Assembly (NCBI RefSeq): GCF_900638685.1
Contig: NZ_LR134533.1
Span: 868,001 to 932,000 of the forward strand
From: Neisseria weaveri
GTDB lineage: Bacteria > Pseudomonadota > Gammaproteobacteria > Burkholderiales > Neisseriaceae
DNA: 64,000 bases
Direction of reading: 5' to 3'
Below, piece after piece: positions 36,397 to 45,450 of the stretch. Within the stretch, counting starts at the first letter, position 1; each line of letters starts with the position of its first letter. The notes under the pieces were generated by a model. The model had not been told where the DNA came from, did no database searches, and saw nothing but the letters and a program-made list of their open reading frames with translations. The translations under genes were made by a program, and so were the position numbers.

Positions 36397-36428
36397 TAAA
36401 AAAAACAGCCCGAAAATCGGGCTGTTTT
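36397..36428 (-). terminator. tRNA-Leu terminator
   Basis: AAAACAGCCCGA and TCGGGCTGTTTT form a perfect hairpin followed on the minus strand by a run of T. It stands just after the tRNA 3' end and ends the secG-tRNA transcript. Confidence 0.88.
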
Positions 36429-36435
36429 CTTTTGA

Positions 36436-36521
36436 TGGTGCCGACATCGAGACTTGAACTCGAACGACCTACGGTCACTACCCCCTCAAGATAGCGTGTC
36501 TACCAATTCCACCATGTCGGC
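36436..36521 (-). tRNA. tRNA-Leu (anticodon GAG)
   Basis: An 86-nt class II tRNA including an encoded CCA (36436-36438). The acceptor stem GCCGACA pairs with TGTCGGC. The anticodon loop CTTGAGG in the stem GCTAT/GGTAG gives GAG, and a long variable arm precedes the T-arm GTTCGAGTTCAAGTCTC. It follows secG, the same order as in E. coli (secG-leuU). Its 3' part is the integration site of the satellite. Confidence 0.97.
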
Positions 36522-36528
36522 TAAAAAT

Positions 36529-36843
36529 TTACTTTTGTTTAGGCAATTCAGCAGGCTGGCTTTGCTGCACGTTGCTAAAATCCAAACCATGTTTGTTTGA
36601 GTGACTATGGATATAGACCATAGCCAAACAAGTTGCAAAGAACACAGTAGCTGCTATTGCTGTGGCTCTGCTCAAAAAATTCGCATTACCGCTGGATCCG
36701 AATACACCTTGCGCACTCCCTGAGCCGGAGCCGAAAGTTGCACCTGCATCCGCGCCTTTGCCGTGCTGCATCAACACCAGCAGGATAACGCATAATGCGG
36801 AAAAAATATTAACGATCCAAATTGCGGTTTTAAAAGCTTCCAT
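36529..36843 (-). CDS. secG: Preprotein translocase subunit SecG
   Basis: A 104-residue membrane protein with two hydrophobic segments (about 6-26 and 54-76) and the family loop MQHGKGADAGATFGSGSGSAQGVFGSSGNANFLSRATAI. It is part of the SecYEG channel. It starts 5 bp after the tpiA stop and is followed by tRNA-Leu, a widely conserved order. Confidence 0.95.
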   Translation of the reverse strand: MEAFKTAIWIVNIFSALCVILLVLMQHGKGADAGATFGSGSGSAQGVFGSSGNANFLSRATAIAATVFFATCLAMVYIHSHSNKHGLDFSNVQQSQPAELPKQK

Positions 36844-36848
36844 ATGCT

Positions 36849-37604
36849 CTATGATTCTTGTGCGGCATTAATAATGGCAGTAAACGAATCATACGACAGT
36901 GACGCACCGCCAACCAATGCCCCGTCTACACAGGGTACGGAGAAGATATCTGCTGCATTTGCCGCATTGACGCTTCCACCGTAAAGAACGCGGATTTTAA
37001 CATCATCACCGCACAAAGACAATATTTGCTGATAGATAAATTTGTGCATATCGGCAATCTGCTCGAGCGTCGCTACTTTGCCGGTTCCGATAGCCCAAAC
37101 AGGCTCATAGGCAACGGCAATATTTTTTGTATTCAATCCCTCCAAAACCGACAGCTGATGCGCAATGACTTCTTGTTCTTTACCGGCTTCCCGTTCTTCC
37201 AAGCTTTCACCGACGCACAATAAAGGCAGCAGGCCGACATTCAATACATTTTCCATTTTCTGGCGCTGTATTTCGTTTTTCTCGCCAAAATACAGGCTGC
37301 GCTCGGAATGGCCGATCAAGACGATATCCACTCCGATATCTGCCATCATTTCGGCAGACACTTCTCCGGTATATGCACCGTTACCGGCAAAACGGCTGAC
37401 ATCTTGCGCACAAGTCAAAATACGGTTATTCAACACGATCTGCATGGCATTGTGCAGTTGCAACAGGTAAACGGTAGGCGCGGCCAAACCGATGGTAACC
37501 TTATCGGCTTCGGGTAAAATTCGGAAACGGTGCATCAAGGCGTTATTGTTTTGCAAACGCCCGTTCATCTTCCAGTTACCGATTACCCATTTTCTATCCC
37601 ACAT
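36849..37604 (-). CDS. tpiA: Triosephosphate isomerase
   Basis: A 251-residue TIM barrel enzyme interconverting dihydroxyacetone phosphate and glyceraldehyde 3-phosphate. Catalytic Lys12 is in GNWKMNG, His in VLIGHSERS and Glu in [13 protein letters not shown]. The phosphate loop [13 protein letters not shown] and [11 protein letters not shown] are normal. I start at [15 protein letters not shown] (ATG 37604), preceded by AAAAGGAATGCGGTT; twenty upstream codons in frame have no family likeness. Coupled with secG downstream. Confidence 0.96.
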   Translation of the reverse strand: MWDRKWVIGNWKMNGRLQNNNALMHRFRILPEADKVTIGLAAPTVYLLQLHNAMQIVLNNRILTCAQDVSRFAGNGAYTGEVSAEMMADIGVDIVLIGHSERSLYFGEKNEIQRQKMENVLNVGLLPLLCVGESLEEREAGKEQEVIAHQLSVLEGLNTKNIAVAYEPVWAIGTGKVATLEQIADMHKFIYQQILSLCGDDVKIRVLYGGSVNAANAADIFSVPCVDGALVGGASLSYDSFTAIINAAQES

Positions 37605-37840
37605 AACCGCATTCCTTTTAAAAACAATCTGCAAAGGTATTAAGACAACCTTAAAATCCGTCACAACCGACTATAGCCGGTGCAACTATGCACCATAGTA
37701 TTATCATGCACCAAATGTAGCAAAGTGTAGTAAATTATGGCTGATTTAGCAATACTGCATGGCAAAGACCTATTTTCAGACGGCCTTGACCTTCATGATA
37801 CGCACAGCCAAAATGTACGCTTTATTTTCTGTTTACCGTT

Positions 37841-38329
37841 ATGCATACTTTCCATATTCACGCGACAGATAAAGCCGGCATTTATCAAGAAATTCTGCCG
37901 CAAATCCAATCCTTGATCGAAGACGAAACCAATCTGATTGCCAATTTGGCCAACATCACCGCCGTCTTAAAAGAAGCGTTCGGCTGGTTTTGGGTAGGCT
38001 TTTATTTAGTCGATACCGATAAAAAGCAATTGGTACTCGGCCCCTTCCAAGGCCCTTTGGCCTGCACACGCATTCCTTACGGACGTGGTGTCTGCGGCCA
38101 ATCTTGGGCTCAAGAAATCCCCATTGTTGTCGAAGATGTCAACACTCACCCCGATCACATTGCCTGCTCGTCGCTTTCCCAATCCGAAATCGTTGTACCC
38201 GTCTTTAACCTCCGACACCAAGTCATTGCCGTTTTGGACGTTGATGCCGACAAAACCGCGCAATTTGACGACATTGATGCCGAATATTTAGGCAAGTTGG
38301 CGCAAATCATCACGACCCAACACGGTTGA
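37841..38329 (+). CDS. msrC: Free methionine-(R)-sulfoxide reductase
   Basis: A 162-residue single GAF-domain enzyme (fRMsr) that reduces free Met-(R)-sulfoxide. The three cysteines of the family are Cys75 (GPLACTRIPYG), Cys85 (GVCGQSW) and Cys109 (HIACSSLSQSEIVVP). The end VLDVDADKTAQFDDIDAEYL is characteristic. It differs from MsrA/MsrB, which act on protein methionine. A lone DUS lies upstream at 37769 and another just after the stop. Confidence 0.92.
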   Translation: MHTFHIHATDKAGIYQEILPQIQSLIEDETNLIANLANITAVLKEAFGWFWVGFYLVDTDKKQLVLGPFQGPLACTRIPYGRGVCGQSWAQEIPIVVEDVNTHPDHIACSSLSQSEIVVPVFNLRHQVIAVLDVDADKTAQFDDIDAEYLGKLAQIITTQHG

Positions 38330-38429
38330 ACCGTCAACAGAGGCCGTCTGAAATATTGTTAAAGCCAATATAAATCTTTATAATTATCAGATTATGAAAA
38401 CAAACCACCCTAAAATAGCGGAGCATGGC

Positions 38430-39089
38430 ATGAATTTTGAAAAAGCACGTTTCAACATGGTCGAACAACAAATCCGTCCTTGGGACGTGTTGGACTTCGA
38501 TATTCTGGACGCATTAAGCGATATTCCCCGCGAACACTTTGTTTCCGAAAACCTGCACGGCTTGGCCTATGCCGACCAAGCTTTGCCGCTGCCGAACGGC
38601 AGCAGCATGCTGGAACCGAAAATCGTTGCCCGACTGATTCAGGGCTTGGCATTGAAAGCCGGAGAAAAAGTTTTGGAAGTGGGTACCGGTTCCGGCTATG
38701 CAACGGCGGTTCTGTGCAAAATGTGCGGCGGCAATGTTGTAACCATCGATATTGATGCCGAACAGCAAGCGCGTGCCAAACAGGCTTTAGACGGTTTAGG
38801 CTTGGACTCCGTTACCTACCAAATCGGCGACGGTTTGGCAGGCGAAGCGGGGGGCGAACCGTTTGACGCAATCTACATCGGCGGCGGCGTTCCCGAAGCG
38901 CCTGAAGTATTGAAAAACCAATTGGCCGAAGGCGGACGTATGGTTGTTATCGTTGGCAGCGCACCGGTTCAACGCGCCTTGCTGATTACCCGCAAAGGCG
39001 GCAATTTTACCGAACAAGTCCTGTTCGACACATTGGTACCGAATTTACGCAGCAAAGCCGTTCGTTCTGCCAACCTGTTTAACTTCTAA
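38430..39089 (+). CDS. Protein-L-isoaspartate O-methyltransferase family protein
   Basis: A 219-residue SAM-dependent methyltransferase of the Pcm family, which tags damaged isoaspartyl residues for repair. Motif I is VLEVGTGSGYATAVL (about 80-94), and the family start MVEQQIRPWDVLD and FDAIYIGGGVPEAPEVLKNQLAEGGRMVVIVG are visible. Many Neisseria genomes carry this shorter form (PcmB-like), so substrate certainty is moderate. I start at ATG 38430; a start at 38394 would add 12 residues. Terminated by an ATGCCGTCTGAA pair. Confidence 0.82.
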   Translation: MNFEKARFNMVEQQIRPWDVLDFDILDALSDIPREHFVSENLHGLAYADQALPLPNGSSMLEPKIVARLIQGLALKAGEKVLEVGTGSGYATAVLCKMCGGNVVTIDIDAEQQARAKQALDGLGLDSVTYQIGDGLAGEAGGEPFDAIYIGGGVPEAPEVLKNQLAEGGRMVVIVGSAPVQRALLITRKGGNFTEQVLFDTLVPNLRSKAVRSANLFNF

Positions 39090-39115
39090 ACCGCTTTTCG
39101 CGAGATAATAATACC

Positions 39116-39145
39116 GATGCCGTCTGAAAATTTTCAGACGGCATC
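39116..39145 (+). terminator. DUS terminator of the ATGCCGTCTGAA dialect
   Basis: GATGCCGTCTGAAAA and TTTTCAGACGGCATC pair perfectly. Both arms use AT-DUS rather than the AG-DUS that dominates this window. Confidence 0.8.
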
Positions 39146-39193
39146 TTTAATACATTTATTCTATTCACAACACATCAAACCGATTGAACAAAC

Positions 39194-39517
39194 ATGAGCA
39201 TTCCGCAACTCTCCCCCGCCGAACTCAAACAGTGGCTGGACGAAGGCCGAAACATAACCCTGCTGGATGTCAGAGAAGACGAAGAAGTCCAATTCTGTTC
39301 TCTTCCCAACCATCTGCACATCCCGATGAATCTGATACCTTTGCGCCAAAATGATATTCCTGACAATGTACCTATCGTAGTTTACTGTCATCACGGCATG
39401 CGCAGTCTGTACACCGCTATGTATCTGGAAAATGCAGGCTTCGAATCGGTATACAATCTGCAAGGCGGCATCGACGCTTGGTCTGATCAAATTGATCCTA
39501 CCGTTCCGCGTTATTAA
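39194..39517 (+). CDS. Rhodanese-like protein
   Basis: A 107-residue single rhodanese domain. The active-site loop is VVYCHHGMRSL with Cys in YCHHGMRS. The preceding ITLLDVREDEEVQFCSLPNHLHIPM and the final YNLQGGIDAWSDQIDPTVPRY are typical of the PspE/GlpE-like group often found near molybdopterin or ubiquitin-like genes. Substrate unknown. It ends at a bidirectional terminator shared with dapD. Confidence 0.85.
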   Translation: MSIPQLSPAELKQWLDEGRNITLLDVREDEEVQFCSLPNHLHIPMNLIPLRQNDIPDNVPIVVYCHHGMRSLYTAMYLENAGFESVYNLQGGIDAWSDQIDPTVPRY

Positions 39518-39530
39518 ATTTTTCAGTCAA

Positions 39531-39563
39531 CAAAAAAGCGGATAAACCTTATCCGCTTTTTTC
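39531..39563. terminator. Bidirectional terminator rhodanese/dapD
   Basis: AAAAAAGCGGATAA and TTATCCGCTTTTTT pair perfectly around ACC. It lies between convergent genes and has no DUS. Confidence 0.9.
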
Positions 39564-39580
39564 ATTACCAAACTTCGATG

Positions 39581-40402
39581 TTAAACGCCGCGCAGCAGTT
39601 CGTTTACGCTGGTTTTGGCGCGGGTTTGCGCATCCACTTTCTTCACGATTACCGCGCAATACAGGCTGTGGCTGCCGTCTTTGCTCGGCAGGCTGCCCGA
39701 TACCACCACCGAACCGGCAGGCACGCGGCCGTAGTGGATTTCGCCGGTTTCGCGGTCGTAAATTTTGGTGGATTGGCCGATGTACACGCCCATGGAAATC
39801 ACGCTGCCTTCTTCCACAATTACGCCTTCAACGATTTCCGAACGTGCGCCGATGAAGCAGTTGTCTTCAATAATGGTCGGGCTGGCCTGCAACGGCTCCA
39901 ACACGCCGCCGATGCCGACGCCACCGCTCAAATGCACGTTTTTACCGATTTGCGCACACGAGCCGACAGTCGCCCAGGTGTCCACCATCGTACCTTCGTC
40001 CACATAAGCACCGATGTTCACGTAAGAAGGCATCAGCACCACATTCTTACCGATAAAACTGCCGCGACGGGCAACCGCACCCGGCACCGCACGGAAACCG
40101 GCCGCTTGGAATTGCTCATCGTTCCAATCGGCAAATTTGGTCGGCACTTTATCGAAATATTTGTTTACACCGTCATTTTGCACTTCGTTGTCTTGAATAC
40201 GGAACGACAACAATACGGCTTTTTTTACCCATTCATTGACTTTCCACTGACCGACACCCAAACGCTCGGCCACACGCAATTCACCGCTATCCAACTGACG
40301 CAAAGTTTCCAAAACCGCTTCTTTCACCTCTGCAGTTACCGTTGACGGCGTAATTTCCGCACGGTTTTCAAATGCAGTTTCAATAATGTTTTGTAATGAC
40401 AT
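39581..40402 (-). CDS. dapD: Tetrahydrodipicolinate N-succinyltransferase
   Basis: A 273-residue left-handed beta-helix enzyme that succinylates tetrahydrodipicolinate in lysine/diaminopimelate synthesis. The hexapeptide repeat region ([50 protein letters not shown]) is intact, as is [41 protein letters not shown] start at [14 protein letters not shown] (ATG 40402) after TTAGGAAAAAAT. dapB of the same pathway lies 2 kb away. Confidence 0.96.
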   Translation of the reverse strand: MSLQNIIETAFENRAEITPSTVTAEVKEAVLETLRQLDSGELRVAERLGVGQWKVNEWVKKAVLLSFRIQDNEVQNDGVNKYFDKVPTKFADWNDEQFQAAGFRAVPGAVARRGSFIGKNVVLMPSYVNIGAYVDEGTMVDTWATVGSCAQIGKNVHLSGGVGIGGVLEPLQASPTIIEDNCFIGARSEIVEGVIVEEGSVISMGVYIGQSTKIYDRETGEIHYGRVPAGSVVVSGSLPSKDGSHSLYCAVIVKKVDAQTRAKTSVNELLRGV

Positions 40403-40437
40403 ATTTTTTCCTAATTTCAATCAATAAAGTAAATCCA

Positions 40438-40464
40438 CAGGCCGTCTGAAAATTCAGACGGCTG
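40438..40464. terminator. DUS hairpin between dapD and aat
   Basis: CAGGCCGTCTGAA and TTCAGACGGCTG pair; the second arm has lost one G. It would terminate aat on the minus strand. Confidence 0.65.
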
Positions 40465-40553
40465 CCTCATTCAACCGATAAACTTGCAAACATCTGCATT
40501 GTGCCATGTAACTGCCGCTTATCCAATAAAGAAAATAGACCGCCGGCCGCCTT

Positions 40554-41285
40554 TCAAACCTTATCAAAATTATCTGCCAACACTTTCTGTGAAACGGCAC
40601 AATCCAAAGGCAGCGCATTCAAACGCCGCAATTCGGTCTGGAAATCTCCAACGTCCATCAGCTCCGAACCGAAACGCGCCAAATGGTGGGTATCCTGCTG
40701 GCAGTCTATCAATTCAATACCGCATTCCGCCAAATACTTAACCGCATGGGCAAAAGCAATTTTCGAAGCGTCCGGCTGCAATGCAAACATGGATTCTCCG
40801 TAAAACACCCGTCCTATCTGCACACCGTACAAGCCGCCTGCAATAATTTCACCGCCTTTACCGTTTGGAAACCAACATTCAAACGAATGCACATGCCCCA
40901 TATGGTGCAATTTCCGATAAGCCGTTATAAAGTCGTTTTTAATCCACGATCCCGACTGGTTAGGGCGGGGAACCCCGGCACAACCAGTCATCACCGTCTC
41001 AAACGCTTTATTCACCGTTACCCGATAAGGTTTGTTGCGCAGCGTTTTGGCCAACGATCTGCCGATATGAATTTCATACGGCCTTAATACGGCGCGCGGC
41101 GATGTGGCAAACCAATAAAACAAGCCTTTTTCCATAAACCACGGAAAAATCCCCAAACGGTATGCCGACAATATCCGCTCCGGAGCCAAATCACTGCTTA
41201 CCGCCACCAAACCGTCATACTCATCCAATCCGCAAAGCTGTTCGGGAAAGCGGTAATCATTCGGCGGTAAAAAAGGAATGCGCAT
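40554..41285 (-). CDS. aat: Leucyl/phenylalanyl-tRNA--protein transferase
   Basis: A 243-residue enzyme that adds Leu or Phe to N-terminal Arg/Lys of proteins, marking them for ClpAP (N-degron pathway). Family blocks are FPPNDYRFPEQ-like start, GLVAVSSDLAPERILSAYRLGIFPW, WFATSPRAVL, GSWIKNDFITAYRKLHHMGHVHSFECW, GGLYGVQIGRVFYGESMFA and ELIDCQQDTHHLARFGSE. No fusions. A DUS lies immediately before its start codon. Confidence 0.95.
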   Translation of the reverse strand: MRIPFLPPNDYRFPEQLCGLDEYDGLVAVSSDLAPERILSAYRLGIFPWFMEKGLFYWFATSPRAVLRPYEIHIGRSLAKTLRNKPYRVTVNKAFETVMTGCAGVPRPNQSGSWIKNDFITAYRKLHHMGHVHSFECWFPNGKGGEIIAGGLYGVQIGRVFYGESMFALQPDASKIAFAHAVKYLAECGIELIDCQQDTHHLARFGSELMDVGDFQTELRRLNALPLDCAVSQKVLADNFDKV

Positions 41286-41344
41286 TTTCAGACGGCCTCA
41301 AATAAATTCAGACGGCCTTCTGCAAAACAAAGGCCGTCTGAAAT
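41285..41344. terminator. DUS cluster after fur
   Basis: Two tandem TTCAGACGGCCT (41285-41298, 41308-41319) and one AGGCCGTCTGAA (41331-41342). The last two can form a hairpin with a loop of about 11 bp, placed just after the fur stop. Confidence 0.65.
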
Positions 41345-41357
41345 TTCACAATATCGG

Positions 41358-41795
41358 TTAACGCTTGTCTTTTTTCTGGCAGGTATCGCAAACGCCATAC
41401 ATATACAAAGCATGATCGACAATACGATAGCCGTTTTCATCGGCAATTTTATCCTGCAATTTTTCGATTTCTTCGCTGTGGAATTCGGTTACCTTGCCAC
41501 ATTTCACACAAACAATATGGTCGTGATGACCGCCGGTATTCAATTCATAAACCGCTTTACCGGTTTCAAAATGGTGGCGCAGCAAAATGCCCGCCTGTTC
41601 AAATTGAGTCAAAACACGGTAAATCGTAGCCACACCGATTTCAATACCCTCGTCCAACAAGATACGGTAAACATCCTCGGCACTCAAATGCTCTTCAGCA
41701 TGGCTCTCAAACAAATCCAAAATTTTCAAGCGCGGCCCGGTTACTTTCAGACCACTGTCCTTCAGCTGGGCAATATTACTGAATTGGTTGTCCAT
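41358..41795 (-). CDS. fur: Ferric uptake regulator
   Basis: A 145-residue Fur repressor. The winged helix has the recognition region GVATIYRVLTQFEQAGIL. The regulatory metal sites include HHDHIVCVKCGKV (about 89-101) with the structural Cys pair, and a second CDTC pair at the C-terminus. It should bind the boxes seen at sitA and fumC. It is divergent from bamE, an arrangement common in Neisseria and other beta-proteobacteria. TATTAT/TATAAT-like -10 elements are present in the shared upstream region. Confidence 0.96.
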   Translation of the reverse strand: MDNQFSNIAQLKDSGLKVTGPRLKILDLFESHAEEHLSAEDVYRILLDEGIEIGVATIYRVLTQFEQAGILLRHHFETGKAVYELNTGGHHDHIVCVKCGKVTEFHSEEIEKLQDKIADENGYRIVDHALYMYGVCDTCQKKDKR

Positions 41796-41953
41796 ATTTC
41801 TCTTTCCATACCCGTATAATATAAATTACCGTTATAATACGCACTTTTAGCCGCTTTGCCCACTATTAGATGATAGAGGCTTTCAATTGCCCTATCCTTT
41901 ACCGGAAGATTGGTGCATACTGACAATCCGCGACTACCCAGAAAGGCCGAATC

Positions 41954-43158
<1,205 letters not shown>

Positions 43159-43177
43159 CCCCGAAAATATTGCCAAG

Positions 43178-43204
43178 AGGCCATCTGAAATTTTCAGACG
43201 GCCT
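43178..43204 (+). terminator. dapB DUS terminator abutted by IS
   Basis: AGGCCATCTGAAA and TTTCAGACGGCCT form a hairpin. The first arm has A for G, so it is not a full DUS. The second arm ends exactly where IS copy 2 begins (GAGACC at 43205). Confidence 0.75.
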
Positions 43205-44404
43205 GAGACCTTTGCAAAATTCCCCGCAATCCCCTAAATTCCCTCCCAAGACATTTAGGGGATTTTTCATGAGCACCTTCTTTCAGCAAACCGCCCAAGC
43301 CATGATTGCCAAACACATCGACCGCTTTCCTCTACTGAAGCTGGAGCAGGTGATTGATTGGCAACCGATCGAGCATTACCTCAACCATCAAAGAACCCGT
43401 TACCTTCGAGACCACCGCGGCCGTCCCGCCTATCCCCTGCTGTCCATGTTCAAAGCCGTTTTACTCGGCCAATGGCACAGCCTTTCCGATCCCGAACTCG
43501 AACACAGCCTCATTACCCGCATCGATTTCCATCTGTTTTGCCGTTTTGACGAACTGAGCATCCCCGATCACAGCACCTTATGCCGTTACCGCAACCGGCC
43601 GGCGCAAGACAACACCTTGGCCGAATTACTGGATCTGATTAACCGCCAACTGACTGACAAGGGTTTAAAAGTAGAGAAAGCATCCGCCGCCATCGTTGAC
43701 GCTACCATTATTCAGACGGCCGGCGGCAAACAACGTCAGGCCATAGAAGTGGATGACGAAGGGCAAGTCAACAGCCAAACCACACCGAGTAAAGACAGCG
43801 GTGCCCGTTGGGTGAAGAAAGACGGGCGATACAGGCTGGGCTACAAACAACACACCCGCACCGATGCGGAAGGCTATATTGAGAAACTGCACATCACTGC
43901 CGCCAATGCCCATGAGTGCAAACACCTGCTGCCTTTGTTGGAAGGCCTAGCCCAAGACACGACTGTCTATGCCGATAAAGGCTACGACAGTATGGAAAAC
44001 CGGCAACATCTGGAAGAACATCAGTTGCGGGACGGCATCATGTGCAAATCCCACCGCAACCGGCCGTTGACGGAAGCTCAAACCAAACGTAACCGACACT
44101 TATCGAAAACCCGTTATGTGGTCGAACAAAGCTTTGGTACGCTGCACCGTAAATTCCGCCATGCCCGGGCAACTTATTTTGGTCTGAGCAAAGTGAGTGC
44201 GCAAAGCCATCTGAAGGCGATGTGTTTGAACCTGCTGAAAGCAGCCAACAGGCTACGTGCGCCTGTTGCCGTCTGAAAGGCAGCTCAGATACCCGATTAT
44301 CGGGTATTTGAGGGAAATAAAGGGGATATTTAGAACGGAAAACAGCCGAAATCCTGTGTTTGGGTTTCGGCTGTTGGGTAAAGGGGCTATTTTGCAAAGG
44401 TCTC
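43205..44404 (+). mobile_element. IS1106-like insertion sequence (IS5 family), copy 2, intact
   Basis: A 1200-bp element with inverted ends GAGACCTTTGCAAAAT (43205-43220) and ATTTTGCAAAGGTCTC (44389-44404), and a complete transposase. GGCCT is present on both sides (43200-43204 and 44405-44409), a possible 5-bp target duplication, although IS5-subgroup elements usually make 4-bp duplications. It was inserted at the edge of a DUS hairpin. It is one base longer than the frameshifted copy 1. Confidence 0.95.
43269..44276 (+). CDS. IS5-family transposase (IS1106-like)
   Basis: A 335-residue DDE transposase: N-terminal MSTFFQQTAQAMIAKHIDRFPLLKLEQVIDWQPIEHYL, DDE core IVDATIIQTAGGKQRQ, TTVYADKGYDSMENR and RYVVEQSFGTLHR. 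The sequence is very close to what I recall of IS1106 of N. meningitidis. ATG 43269 follows the left terminal region; an open extension to 43170 runs through the inverted repeat and is not meaningful. Two DUS cores are inside the gene: GGCCGTCTGAA in reverse near 43710-43721 and GCCGTCTGAA over the stop codon (44268-44277). Confidence 0.95.
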   Translation: MSTFFQQTAQAMIAKHIDRFPLLKLEQVIDWQPIEHYLNHQRTRYLRDHRGRPAYPLLSMFKAVLLGQWHSLSDPELEHSLITRIDFHLFCRFDELSIPDHSTLCRYRNRPAQDNTLAELLDLINRQLTDKGLKVEKASAAIVDATIIQTAGGKQRQAIEVDDEGQVNSQTTPSKDSGARWVKKDGRYRLGYKQHTRTDAEGYIEKLHITAANAHECKHLLPLLEGLAQDTTVYADKGYDSMENRQHLEEHQLRDGIMCKSHRNRPLTEAQTKRNRHLSKTRYVVEQSFGTLHRKFRHARATYFGLSKVSAQSHLKAMCLNLLKAANRLRAPVAV

Positions 44405-44618
44405 GGCCTCTTTCATATCACAAACCCAATATTGATATTTCTCACAATACACAGCAATCGCTGCCTAACGGCAGCAATACTTAATCCGAAACTGCGCTTC
44501 ATAAACCATGGCAATACCAAAACCGGTCGGACAGCTTAACCGCTCGGTCTCGGAAAAACAGCCTGCGTCAGCATTTTTTCATCCGTTCTTTTTACGGACG
44601 CAAAAGACAAACATAAAA
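44405..44618. other. Spacer between IS copy 2 and rpmG terminator
   Basis: 214 bp without a gene of its own. It is likely the former downstream region of rpmG/rpmB. It has no DUS and no repeat that I recognise. Confidence 0.4.
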
Positions 44619-44650
44619 AATAAAGCTCCCGATATCTTGGGAGCTTTATT
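44619..44650 (-). terminator. rpmBG terminator
   Basis: On the minus strand AAAGCTCCC and GGGAGCTTT pair around AAGATATC, followed by ATTTTTTAT, 14 bp after the rpmG stop. Confidence 0.88.
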
Positions 44651-44663
44651 GGTAAAACACAAA

Positions 44664-44819
44664 TTATTTCAATTTGGTTTCTTTGTAAAGAACATGCTTA
44701 CGGGCTACAGGATCAAATTTTTTGATTTCCAATTTGCCGGGCATAGTGCGTTTATTTTTGGTAGTGGTATAAAAGTGGCCAGTACCTGCACTTGATTCCA
44801 ATTTGATTTTATCGCGCAT
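44664..44819 (-). CDS. rpmG: Ribosomal protein bL33
   Basis: A 51-residue ribosomal protein: [20 protein letters not shown] then [31 protein letters not shown]. It has no zinc-binding cysteines (C-minus form). It lies 25 bp after rpmB in the conserved rpmB-rpmG order. ATG 44819 follows AAGGATTACTGCA. Confidence 0.97.
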   Translation of the reverse strand: MRDKIKLESSAGTGHFYTTTKNKRTMPGKLEIKKFDPVARKHVLYKETKLK

Positions 44820-44844
44820 TGCAGTAATCCTTTATTCTGTTGAA

Positions 44845-45078
44845 TTAAGCTTCACCGCGAGCACGCAAATCAGCCAATACGACATCAATGCCTACTTTAT
44901 CGATAGTGCGCAATGCAGCGTTAGATACGCGCAGGCGAACCCAGCGGTTTTCACTCTCTACCCAAAAACGACGTGATTGCAAGTTAGGCAAAAAACGACG
45001 TTTGGTTTTGTTGTTGGCGTGTGATACGTTATTGCCAGACATCGGGCGCTTACCGGTCACTTTGCAAACTCGTGCCAT
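44845..45078 (-). CDS. rpmB: Ribosomal protein bL28
   Basis: A 77-residue protein starting [42 protein letters not shown], the normal bL28 sequence and length. ATG 45078 follows GGAGACTAACC. The reading frame extends 22 codons upstream through the promoter and is not coding there. It forms an operon with rpmG. Confidence 0.97.
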   Translation of the reverse strand: MARVCKVTGKRPMSGNNVSHANNKTKRRFLPNLQSRRFWVESENRWVRLRVSNAALRTIDKVGIDVVLADLRARGEA

Positions 45079-45114
45079 GGTTAGTCTCCAAACTTCTAAA
45101 ATAGTAAAACGCGA

Positions 45115-45144
45115 TTTATACCATAAAAAACCGCTTCTTTTCAA
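45115..45144 (-). promoter_or_regulatory. rpmB promoter
   Basis: TTGAAA (complement of 45139-45144) and TATAAA (complement of 45115-45120) are 18 bp apart on the minus strand, 37 bp upstream of the rpmB ATG. Confidence 0.65.
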
Positions 45145-45450
45145 GTACCTTTTTCGAAACGGTTGGATTTTTACGGCGATAAACCACCGAAAATGTTGTT
45201 TTCCCGAACAACTCGGCTTTATCGGGAAAAGGTTTTGATTATATCTGTTTTCTTGGCGGATTTGTACTACCGGGTTTAATTAAATCTGTCCGGCCTGACG
45301 GATTTTCCGCCAAGAAAACTGCAAATGCCGGAAATCGCGGCTGATATATTATGTAATGTGCTTGAGCCCTTAGGTGCTTTGCAACTCAAACGCTCTCAAA
45401 CAAACGCCGTCTGAAACAGCCGGTTTTCAGACGGCATCGAAACATACAAC
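45145..45450. other. Spacer rpmB / secreted protein gene with DUS hairpin
   Basis: About 300 bp without a gene. It holds an inverted pair with the core GCCGTCTGAA at 45406-45435 (GCCGTCTGAAA...TTTTCAGACGGC), placed after the stop of the minus-strand gene at 45451 and probably its terminator. Flanking bases (AC and AT) are not the AG dialect. Confidence 0.6.

Larger units (their letters stand above)
28009..36458. mobile_element. Integrated P4/PICI-like phage satellite in tRNA-Leu
   Basis: An 8.4-kb element between two copies of a 16-bp tRNA-derived core, with the integrase next to the intact tRNA. All genes are on the minus strand: integrase, AlpA-like regulator, Gam-like, Mor-like, prohead-protease-like, coiled-coil protein, small protein, Toprim primase, DUF927 helicase. 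No capsid, terminase, portal or tail gene is present, so it cannot be an independent phage. Primase/helicase, iterons, AlpA and P4-type integrase together point to a P4-like satellite. Several coding regions carry neisserial DUS, so it has long been resident in the genus. Whether it still excises is unknown. Confidence 0.82.
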
